Shown: in pieces, positions 48,101-57,179 of the stretch
How the letters are laid out: the number at the start of each line of letters is the position of its first letter
How positions within the stretch are numbered: the stretch's first letter is position 1
DNA from: Bolinopsis microptera
Taxonomy: Eukaryota > Ctenophora > Tentaculata > Lobata > Bolinopsidae
Assembly: GCF_026151205.1 (NCBI RefSeq)
Contig: NC_087077.1
Coordinates: forward strand, 7,121,983 to 7,185,982
Direction: 5' to 3'
DNA length: 64,000 bases
The notes under the pieces: model-generated
Databases searched by the model: none
What the model was told of the DNA's origin: nothing
The model's input: the letters and a program-made list of their open reading frames with translations, nothing else
Position numbers and translations under genes: made by a program

Positions 48101-51100
48101 GTACGTGCAGAGGGTAATGTATGATATTATTTTAAAATCTTTTAATAGCTGATTTAGCTTTAAATACGGTAACAATTGCAGTCAATATTACTGCATTGAA
48201 TACTGAGACAATCTTTATTTTTAAGAGCAGTAAATAGCTAGAAGCAAAATTCTGATCTTTGTGTTCTTCAGTATTTAAGTATTTAAATGTTGAGAGCATT
48301 ATACATGTTGTGCGTATCTATAGGTGTTATGTGCGTATCTACTAGGTGTTATGCAATTCATGGATTTCTTGGTTGCACAATTGATCGGTTTGAGATCTTT
48401 CAACATCTTTTCATCGTATACTTTGTTTTTTTTTTCGACTTTTTAACTCTTGCATAGCATCAATTGCCGAAACTCCTTTGCATCTACCTTCACAATTATA
48501 TCAATTCAATATTCTCGGCAACAGTTTCTTATTCTACTAATGCTCATCCTAAAATGTTTCATGCAAACACAAATGTGTCTAGTGCACTAATAGTAACAAC
48601 ATCCCTCCATTTCCACAGACAGGTCGCACCATTAACGGTCGTTAGCCTGCCACCTTTAGATAATGTACCCGTTTTACTTGCGGTCACCAACCGTGAAATT
48701 AGTGATAATGACCCAGTAAGACGTGGTGATACCGCAGAGCACCAGTCTTTGTTTAAAGGTCATCTCCCATTTGTTCGCCAGGGTTTATCTCCTGATTGTT
48801 ATAGAGTATCGACTATCGAGCAACTCCTTTATAAACACAGTCCTTTGTGAACTGGTGTAAAGACCACGTGCACCAGGTGCTGCAGGAGTATTTCATCATT
48901 TCCAGATAACACTATTGATTATACCGTGCTATAAGTTCCACCGTGGAGACTTCTTGTCTGGTATTTTTCGTTATGTCCGGAGGAGAAACAGTTTTTAGGA
49001 GAAACGTTGGGAGTCTGAGGAAACAAATGTCTAACACGGCTATGAAGTTGATATACGATCAGTGCAGGTAGTAAAAAATACCTGGCGTTTAAAAGATTCT
49101 GCTGATCTAACATTAATAAAACCTTCAAAGCAACACCTGTTACCCAAGATACTCCCTGTCCCTCAGAATTTTGTCTTGAGTCTGATCTGATTTGATATTC
49201 AGCCACTCACTGTTCTAATCAGTTCCACAGAACATTGGTCTACAAATATTGTATAAGTAGATTGGCCAATATAACAAATGTTTCAAACATAAGCACTGGT
49301 TCTTCAATGCTTAGACTTGTTCTTTTCGGCCTTGGCCTTGACGCCGATATTACATTTACCTCGAGTCTTAGAGGCACTGAAACCTCTTTGTTTATCCCGG
49401 CAGTCCACATCAATGGTAGTTGTAATTTGACAGGGTTACGTTAAGAATAGTAACTGGTTTGTACACATGATTGACCTATAACATGGCCAGGAGAACAATA
49501 CTCAGATACTCTAGCTTGCTTACTACTTAGCGTCAGCTCCCGGTGGTGGATTCAAATTAGGTCTCATGAATATGTCCCTATCTGTTAATATTACCATCTC
49601 GTAGTGGAGCTCGTGGCTCTACTAGATCTACTGGATCAGTTTTCTTTGTTTTGTAGTGAAGATTGATTCTCGGCTTTGTTTAAGTTTGACAAGGTTAACG
49701 GTGATTGAGTAAGTTTATTGTGGCCTAGATTTTGTAACACGTGAGCGCGAGCGCGAGCGTTTCTTTGTCTGGTTTTGCCTCACAGTTAACTTCATTCGTG
49801 TTAGACTTGTATTGAATATGAAAACGTGAGCGATTCTTGTATTTTAACATTCACCTTTCACTATCAATTTCTTTTGTTGAAATATTGAAATTGCCATTCA
49901 AACAAAATACTAATACTAAATCTTATGATATTTTAACACAATTTATTGTAATACATGCTTTACTTTACGTGGATTTCGATCCTGTAGCAGCGAAGTAACA
50001 ATTAACTAAACTTCTAGAGTTCTAGTATTGTTGCAATGACCCCTGGGAACCCATGTTTATTGTTTGTCTGCAGACATGTATCTTACTATCTTAGAAGCAT
50101 GGTTACCGATGGACCTATTCTATCTGGCAACACTATAATATTCTAGTCAAATACCTATCACTTTAAATCTCGTCCGCAGATATCCTCACTATAACTGATC
50201 TAGATATTATTTCAGTAACGCTCTAGCGAAAGATCACATTCCTGAAGATGAGGACCCGTTTATATTGCAGCACTTTAACGACAGGACTAAAAAGAAGGTG
50301 TATGTGGGGAGTAATAAACCTGGGGGCACTGGAGAGGAGCAGGGAGCTTTTGTAGTTGACCCAGCCGGGGATCTCTACTTCTTTACTCAGGTAGGTGGGG
50401 AATACAGGGAGCTTTTGTAGTTGACCCAGCCGGGGATCTCTACTTCTTTACTCAGGTAGGTGGGGAATACAGGGAGCTTTTGTAGTTGACCCAGCCGGGG
50501 ATCTCTACTTCTTTAATCAGGTAGGTGGGGAATACAGGGAGCTTTTGTAGTTGACCCAGCCGGGGATCTCTACTTCTTTACTCAGGTAGGTGGGGAATAC
50601 AGGGAGCTTTTGTAGTTGACCCAGCCGGGGATCTCTACTTCTTTACTCAGGTAGGTGGGAAATACAGGGAGCTTTTGTAGTTGACCCTGCCGGGGATCTC
50701 TACTTCTTTACTCAGGTAAGTGGGGAATACAGGGAGCTTTTGTAGTTGACCCAGCCGGGGATCTCTACTTCTTTAATCAGGTAGGTGGGGAATACAGGGA
50801 GCTTTTGTAGTTGACCCAGCCGGGGATCTCTACTTCTTTACTCAGGTAGGTGGGGAATACAGGGAGCTTTTGTAGTTGACCCAGCCGGGGATCTCTACTT
50901 CTTTACTCAGGTAGGTGGGGAATACAGGGAGCTTTTGTAGTTGACCCAGCCGGGGATCTCTACTTCTTTACTCAGGTATGTGGGGAATACAGGGAGCTTT
51001 TGTAGTTGACCCAGCCGGGGATCTCTACTTCTTTACTCAGGTAGGTGGGGAATACAGGGAGCGTTTGTAGTTGACCCTGCCGGGGATCTCTACTTCTTTA

Positions 51101-54100
51101 CTCAGGTTGGTGGGGAATACAGGGAGCTTTTGTAGTTGACCCTGCCGGGGATCTCTACTTCTTTACTCAGGTAGGTGGGGAATACAGGGAGCTTTTGTAG
51201 TTGACCCAGCCGGGGATCTCTACTTCTTTACTCAGGTAGGTGGGGAATACAGGGAGCTTTTGTAGTTGACCCTGCCGGGGATCTCTACTTCTTTACTCAG
51301 GTTGGTGGGGAATACAGGGAGCTTTTGTAGTTGACCCTGCCGGGGATCTCTACTTCTTTACTCAGTTAGGTGGGGAATACAGGGAGCTTTTGTAGTTGAC
51401 CCAGCCGGGGATCTCTACTTCTTTACTCAGGTAGGTGGGGAATACAGGGAGCTTTTGTAGTTGACCCTGCCGGGGATCTCTACTTCTTTACTCAGGTAGG
51501 TGGGGAGCAGGGAGCTTTTGTAGTTGACCCAGCCGGGGATCTCTACTTCTTTACTCAGTTAGGTGGGGAGCAGGGAGCTTTTGTAGTTGACCCAGCCGGG
51601 GATCTCTACTTCTTTACTCAGGTAGGTGGGAAATACAGGGAGCTTTTGTAGTTGACCCAGCCGGGGATCTCTACTTCTTTACTCAGGTAGGTGGGGAGCA
51701 GGGAGCTTTTGTAGTTGACCCAGCCGGGGATCTCTACTTCTTTACTCAGGTAGGTGGGGAATACAGGGAGCTTTTGTAGTTGACCCAGCCGGGGATCTCT
51801 ACTTCTTTACTCAGGTAGGTGGGGAATACAGGGAGCTTTTGTAGTTGACCCTGCCGGGGATCTCTACTTCTTTACTCAGGTAGGTGGGGAGCAGGGAGCT
51901 TTTGTAGTTGACCCAGCCGGTGATCTCTACTTCTTAACTCAGGTAGGTGGGGACTGGGGAATACAGGGAGCTTTTGTAGTTGACCCTGCCGGGGATCTCT
52001 ACTTCTTTACTCAGGTAGGAGGGGACTGGGGAATACAGGGAGCTTTTGTAGTTGACCCTGCCGGGGATCTCTACTTCTTTACTCAGGTAGGTGGGGAATA
52101 CAGGGAGCTTTTGTAGTTGACCCAGCCGGGGATCTCTACTTCTTTACTCAGGTAGGTAGGGAATACAGGGAGCTTTTGTAGTTGACCCTGCCGGGGATCT
52201 CTACTTCTTTACTCAGGTAGGTGGGGAGTACTGGTTGAGAAAAGATCTCAAAACATCATATGATTAACTGTCATAATCCACCGTATCAAAGCCTTTTCAA
52301 CTCTCTAAACTTTATTTTCTTCTCAGGCGCTGGTGACAATAGCAATGCTATACAATCTTGTCTCTTCTGTCCTCCGCCTGACTTTTAGAGAATTTGAGGA
52401 GCAAAATCAATTCGTCATCTTCACCCTCGACTCCATCTGTGATATCATCTATTTATCTGACTTTGCTGTTAAGTTTCGAAGGGGATACTTGGATGATGGC
52501 ATACTGGTTCGTTCCTTTAAATCCTAATTTCATTGTAACCAGTAAATACCTCCGATATTTAGCAGTTATTTTCCATATGATAAACATAACACTAAAGGTT
52601 CTAGAACAGAAGCTCAGCAGTCAGCTGGGTTATTTTATTCCTACAACAGTCGCTATATAATACAATAACCACACAGCCCTGAATTTAGAATCCTTCTCTT
52701 GTCAGGTAACGGACGTACAGAAGATAAAAGAAAACTATATGTCATCACAAGATTTCTCATGGGACTTAGCTGCTGTTTTACCACTTTGTATCTCTTATGG
52801 TGTTGCCATGGAGATATATCAGCATTCTTCATACTTATTTACCAGCAGTTAGTTAATGTTGACTATTTTCCATCCTTTATAGGCATCCTAGCCGCCTAGG
52901 CATTCTTGTTTTCGATGTAAAACGTAACATAAGTTCAGAATGATTCGTGATATCAATGACAAAGTCTTGTGATAAATCCTATTAACTGTTTCACTACTGT
53001 AATCTTCACAGGACCTGATGTGGAAGCTTCTATGATAAAGAACATTCTAATTGGGGAGGCGACACTCCGGTTATTCAAACTCGCTAAATTCTACTCCATG
53101 CGGAGGTAAACACTAAACAGGTTTATTATTCTGTGTACCGTATTCCTCTATAAATTAGTTTCCATTCATTTCATTTCATACTTTGACAATAAACCTCAAT
53201 TCACAATCCAATAACCCCTTCTCCGCGGCAGGTTTTTCGAGAGTTTTGGGAGCAGAACAAACAGCCCAGGTGTGATGAGAGCGTTCTGTCTGATAATGTA
53301 TCTTCTCCTCTCGATACACTGGGTAGCTTGTATCTACTATTGTGTGTCTGAGTACGAGGGGTTCGGGAGAAACAGTTGGGTGTTTCCTAAATATGAGCCA
53401 GATGATCCTAATAGTAATCTGCATAGGTTTGTTCAGTGTGACTTCCGTTTTTCAGTTTTATTTAAATCGCATAGCTCTTTAAAAGTTCTATCTAAATCTC
53501 GTTGTATCCTCGACTCAACGTACAAACACTGTCACCCACAGGAAGTATATCCACTGTTTCTACTGGGCGTTCCTTACCCTGACAACAATAGGAGGTCCTG
53601 ACCAGCCTGACACCACCCTGGAGTTCATTCTGACTTGTATAACCTTTTTGTTGGGTATCTTCATATTCGCTGCGGTGGTGGGCAATGTTGGGGATGCTAT
53701 TACCAGCATGAACGAGAGTAAAACTACTAATCAGAAACGGTTTGTTCTTTCAATTTGTGGAGTAATCACAGTTTAGGTTGAGGCTGGACTTTGTTCATAG
53801 CGTATCGTAACTAAATTTGATACTCATGTAGAACATTTTAGTTATTTAGATCCCTCAAACATTTCCAACGTTACCAGATCGGACGCTATAAAGTTGTACA
53901 TGCAGCATCACGGTGTACCTGATATATTACAGAGGAAGGTTAAGAAATGGCTTGAATACTCATGGATGAGAACTCAGGTGGGTTTATATTAATTTATATT
54001 GGTTTTTTAACTGCAGTGATTATTTGATTAACAAATTTCATGATAATTATTAATTTGAATTTTTACTCCTGATAGAAAAATTTGCATCTCCCTTCTCGCA

Positions 54101-55527
54101 AGCTGGCAAATATTTAAAAAAATATTCGCAACGTGTAGCAAAACAATTTGTATACTGTGTCGGCTAAATCATTCCGTAGTCAGTGGTGAAAAGGTCCGCT
54201 AATATCTTGACTTCAGGGGGCAGATGAGCAGAGTCTGATGGACGCTTTACCAGAACGACTAAGAGCGAGGATAGCTATTCAGATACATGTAAAGACGCTC
54301 AAAAAGGTAACATACGGGGAATTGGGTCAACACTTTTAGTGCGAGAAGTTTCGGAGCAATTTGGGATATCTTACTTGAGCTACTTTTTGCTCAGTTGAGC
54401 GAATTTCAGTAAATTTCTTCACTTTCAGGTTAAAATATTTGAGAACTGTGAGCATGGTCTGCTGTGTGAGCTGGTTTTAAAACTAAAACCACAAATTTAC
54501 TCACCGGGAGACTATATCTGCAGAATCGGGGAAATTGGTAAGTTTTTTGTAAATTTAACATCGAACTGATTCCCTATACTACATGTGAAGCAAAAATCTT
54601 AATTTCTAAACTATTTTATTTAAATTTGGTTTTCATACTGCCCTTGCACCTTGAATCACTTTTCTATTCCTTATCGCTTTCAATCTAAATTTCGTGACCT
54701 TTTAACCCTACAAAACCCCAGGCAAGGAGATGTTCATAATATCACACGGGAAAGTGGAGTGTATCATTACGACGGGTACTGGAGAGCGTAAAACAGTAGC
54801 TGTGTTAGTAGCGGGACAGAGTTTTGGAGAGATAGCTCTGCTGGGAGTGGAGGGATGTAGTCGCAGGACTGCTGATGTTAGGTATGAATGATCAGAATAA
54901 TGTTTCCTTTCAGTAAGTATCGCAATCTGATTTCATTTTCTTTGGAACACTGTTCAGACTTTCACCCATATTCTGATTATATTACCGCGACGCGACGGGT
55001 ACTACTCGCTATTAGTAAGTCTTACTGTTAGTCTTACTGTTAGTCGATCAAATCATTCGCTCTAAATGGACATCAAGAACATGGCAAACCTTATTTACAT
55101 CTATTTTACGTTGACATGGCACAATATGAAACTTTCACGTGTGTGACTCTGAAATCTTTACAGAGCGATTGGTTACTCCGAACTGCTGTCCCTGTCTAAA
55201 AAAGCTCTGACACAAGCGCTGGAAGATTACCCTGAAGCAAGAAAGCAGCTGGAACAAGAAGGGAAGAACAGGCTTGGTAAAGGAAGTAGCTCCAACAGTA
55301 ATAACGTCAAAGAGGAGTTAGAAGACCAAGTTGCAACATCCCCTCAGATAAGTGCTCTGATATCACAACTCAAAAACTTTGATAGCATGATGTGCAAAGA
55401 AAAGCTTGCCGCACTGACAGCTGAAAAGGAGGCTCTAAAACAGGAACTTAAAACAAAAACAGAAGAGCTTGAAGAGGCTCAGCGACTTATACTAGAATAC
55501 ACTGACAATAGAACGCGATTAAAGTGA
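47049..55527 (+). CDS. Cyclic nucleotide-gated (CNG) channel subunit, 12 exons, 936 aa
   Basis: Joined exons: 47049-48100, 50216-50390, 52327-52506, 52706-52799, 53012-53105, 53232-53426, 53542-53739, 53878-53977, 54217-54306, 54429-54537, 54722-54881, 55164-55527. Every junction is GT-AG and all phases agree. The product is a six-helix cation channel of the plasma membrane opened by cAMP/cGMP. Order: disordered N-terminus (1-350), pre-S1 [11 protein letters not shown]1-S4 (about 410-545), S5 (about 550-575), pore [12 protein letters not shown] (608-619), S6 with GNVG, C-linker (664-726), cyclic-nucleotide-binding domain (727-850) with [21 protein letters not shown] (797-800) and SRRTA, and a coiled coil (about 890-930). 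Binding-domain and C-linker wording are CNGA-like. The filter lacks the CNGA glutamate. A TGA in frame at 47031 supports the start. The 936-residue length exceeds CNGA subunits (~690) because of the N-terminus. Confidence 0.93.
50216..50390 (+). CDS. CNG channel exon 2: pre-S1 segment
   Basis: Encodes [18 protein letters not shown] through a Lys-rich stretch to [14 protein letters not shown], residues 351-409, ending in phase 0 at CAG|GTAGGT. The DPxGxLYY motif before S1 is conserved in CNG channels. The last 51 nt (17 codons from Gln393) are the founding copy of the 65-bp tandem array that follows. Confidence 0.9.
50340..52228. repeat. 65-bp exon-intron junction minisatellite, 29 copies
   Basis: Units start cagggagcttttgtagttga and end gggatctctacttctttactc plus AGGTAGGTGGGGAATA; first start 50340, last 52166. 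Copy 1 overlaps exon 2: 51 nt are coding and 14 nt are intron. Spacing is exactly 65 bp for the first 18 copies, then 63 bp where gagcag replaces gaatacag, and 71-73 bp where gactgggg is inserted. 27 of 29 copies keep CAG|GT; two have CAGTTAGG (after copies at 51315 and 51508). Exonic-part variants are mainly cca/cct (both Pro). Reading through the first donor hits TAG at 50418. The array makes up about 95% of the 1936-bp intron. Confidence 0.97.
52327..52506 (+). CDS. CNG channel exon 3: S1-S2
   Basis: 60 codons beginning [20 protein letters not shown] after a TTCTCAG acceptor. It covers S1 and most of S2 ([19 protein letters not shown], then [10 protein letters not shown]). The GYL-x-x-G-L/I-L ending before S3 is a CNG hallmark. 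The donor is GTTCGT, phase 0. Confidence 0.9.
52706..52799 (+). CDS. CNG channel exon 4: S3
   Basis: Encodes [14 protein letters not shown] then [16 protein letters not shown], ending in phase 1 inside a Gly codon at GTGTTG. This donor is weak but is the only one that keeps frame with exon 5; the alternative GTATCT site would create TGA. Confidence 0.8.
53012..53105 (+). CDS. CNG channel exon 5: S3-S4 loop and S4
   Basis: Encodes [20 protein letters not shown] then [10 protein letters not shown], the S4 region with basic residues spaced less regularly than in voltage sensors, as usual for CNG channels. Acceptor TTCACAG, donor GTAAAC, phases 1 and 2. Confidence 0.85.
53232..53426 (+). CDS. 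CNG channel exon 6: S4-S5 and S5
   Basis: Encodes [18 protein letters not shown], then [17 protein letters not shown] (S5, with the conserved HWxACIYY) and [12 protein letters not shown] of the S5-pore turret. It ends NSNLHR in phase 2 at GTTTGT. Confidence 0.92.
53542..53739 (+). CDS. CNG channel exon 7: pore and S6
   Basis: Encodes [22 protein letters not shown], then S6 with [19 protein letters not shown] and SMNESK. TLTTIG is the CNG filter and GNVG the S6 gate segment. Position 615 is Gly, where CNGA channels have Glu. Confidence 0.95.
53878..53977 (+). CDS. CNG channel exon 8: C-linker, first part
   Basis: Encodes [20 protein letters not shown] then [13 protein letters not shown]. The xYMxxHxVPxxLxxKVxxW pattern is the A'-C' helical region joining S6 to the ligand domain. 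Acceptor TTACCAG, phase 2 in and phase 0 out at GTGGGT. Confidence 0.92.
54217..54306 (+). CDS. CNG channel exon 9: C-linker, second part
   Basis: 30 codons: [20 protein letters not shown] then [10 protein letters not shown]. The LPxxLRAxIAIxIHxxTLKK wording is shared by CNGA-type channels. Confidence 0.93.
54429..54537 (+). CDS. CNG channel exon 10: start of the cyclic-nucleotide-binding domain
   Basis: [20 protein letters not shown] then [16 protein letters not shown]. The GLLxELVLKLxPQxxSPGDYIC motif is nearly invariant in CNGA subunits. Ends in phase 1 at GTAAGT. Confidence 0.95.
54722..54881 (+). CDS. CNG channel exon 11: core of the cyclic-nucleotide-binding domain
   Basis: [18 protein letters not shown], then [12 protein letters not shown] and [13 protein letters not shown] contacts the ribose and the RRTA arginine binds the cyclic phosphate in this family, so ligand binding should be intact. 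Confidence 0.95.
55164..55527 (+). CDS. CNG channel exon 12: C-helix and coiled-coil tail
   Basis: [20 protein letters not shown] and [15 protein letters not shown] form the end of the binding domain. A linker ([12 protein letters not shown]) follows, then a heptad-like stretch ([20 protein letters not shown] to [16 protein letters not shown]). This last part occupies the place of the CLZ coiled coil that fixes subunit stoichiometry in vertebrate CNGA channels. Stop TGA at 55525-55527. Confidence 0.93.
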
Positions 55528-55967
55528 AATATCGGGTGTTGTTTTTAATATATGATTTGAATGCGACAGATTATTCTTTACGGTTACCAGAGATCTGGTT
55601 ACTGGTACACAAATTATTTAGAAGTAATTGAACGTATCTTATTATAATACAAAATCAGAGCAAATGTAGTGTCAAGCTTTGAAAGTAGTTTGCTTCGAAA
55701 ACAGATTGAGAATAATATAAGATGAATGAATATTTATTCATTGCACTCATCAAAATCGAATGAAGGCAGTCAAAGCAAAAAGACTTAAATTTCTTCTTTG
55801 TTTAAATTATTTTTAAGTGATGAATTGCTGCTTCACTGTCTGAACATTTATATACTGCAGCAATACTTTTTAATTTTATTTCAGTTTGATTAAAGTTTTA
55901 CGAAATGAAAATTTGTAATATCAGTTGTGGCATTAGAATTTCGATAAATCAGCTGGTTTTGTTATTA

Positions 55968-55973
55968 AATAAA
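55968..55973 (+). terminator. Candidate polyadenylation signal of the CNG gene
   Basis: AATAAA, 441 nt after the stop codon, in an AT-rich 3' region. No closer canonical signal was seen. Confidence 0.5.
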
Positions 55974-57053
55974 ATGTCAAACTTGGGAAAATTTACTTTC
56001 ATTTCTTAGCTTTTAGCTAATTAGATCTAGGTCTAATAATAATATAAGTACATATTTACCCTAGGATCTGAGATCTCAGCCTACACATCTAACAGGCTCA
56101 TGGTAGTCGGGTGCCGCGCACCCGATCGTGAATCGGAGATTTTGCGAAGAGAAGGTTGTATCACGTTGTGACACCCACGGTCGTTTCACTAGGTCCTGAC
56201 GATAGGGGGGGGTGGGCCAATGGCATAAATGGAGAAAATGGAGAATTACTCATAGGTTTTTCCATTTTCTCCATAGAAATAGTCCCCATTTTATGCCATT
56301 TTATGCCATTGAAAACCTGAAAAATTTAGAATTTCGAGAAAAATTATTTAAAAAAAAGATATTTTCGGCCAATAATTTTCGGGTATCATGAAACATCGAG
56401 AAAAGTGGTTTTCAGAAAAACTTTGAAAATTGTTGAATTAGAAAATTTTCGGTACGAGTCATTTTCGATACGTACCTCTCGTATCGAGAGCTCCCGATTC
56501 CGAGCTCTTGTTGCAAAGGGGAGGCCTGCCGTCCGAGATCGCATTATCTCGAGTCCAAAATTGTGTGTCGAGGGGAAGGTGTGGACTTCGAAAAACCGAA
56601 AAAAATATTTTCGGCTTATAATGAACAAGGTAGCATGAAAAACACTTTTCTCCACGTTTCATGCTACCTTGTTCATTATAAGCCGAGAATATTTTCTAAG
56701 TCAAAATCTTTCAAAGTTTTTCTAAAAACCACTTTTCTCCACGTTTCATGCTACCCTCTTCATTATTAGCCGAAGATATTTTTTTTGGTTTTTCGGCGAG
56801 CGTGCTAAATCACTCTACAGTCGATCTTCGAGATTGTTCTAAAAGGGCTCCCGACAGTTGAAACCAACTTCAATCGATGTATTTTCGGACGCTGATTCCG
56901 AATCACCCCCCATGACATAGGGTTAAAATGCTCCCCTGACGAGATATTTGATATTGGCGAAAAATTGTCTCGATCACGTGATATGACCATATAAGGAAGT
57001 TAGTCTAATTTCTCGTTAGGGTTAGAGTTTCAGCATATGCTTTTGTTATGGAT

Positions 57054-57096
57054 TGGGTTAGGGTTAGGGTTGGAATCAGACTAGAGGGTTAGGGTT
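57054..57096. repeat. Short TTAGGG-like interstitial repeats
   Basis: gggttagggttagggttgg followed 15 bp later by agggttagggtttcg; a further cgttagggttagag lies at 57014. Only two to three units each. They sit inside fold-back element 2. Confidence 0.8.
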
Positions 57097-57119
57097 TCGA
57101 ATAGTCTTTCAGGGCCAGC

Positions 57120-57179
57120 TAGAGAACGGGTTGAAAAAGTCACGTGACAGTCGAGTGTAGAGTGATTAATCATCATCCG
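57120..57179. repeat. Dispersed repeat, copy 2
   Basis: About 60 bp, nearly identical to 13010-13068 (see copy 1), here inside fold-back element 2. Confidence 0.85.

Noticed and set aside
48101-48152. Exon 1 of the CNG gene continuing to the stop at 48150
   Set aside because: Splicing at GTACGT (48101) gives a perfect phase match to exon 2; the longer frame ends in non-conserved residues.
48464-48850. 128-codon open frame in CNG intron 1
   Set aside because: No phase-compatible junctions to exons 1 and 2 and no recognisable domain; the direct exon 1-exon 2 join already fits the family.
50391-52226. Reading the 65-bp array as a repetitive protein-coding domain
   Set aside because: 65 is not a multiple of three and each unit carries TAG in the frame entered from exon 2, so the array cannot be translated continuously.
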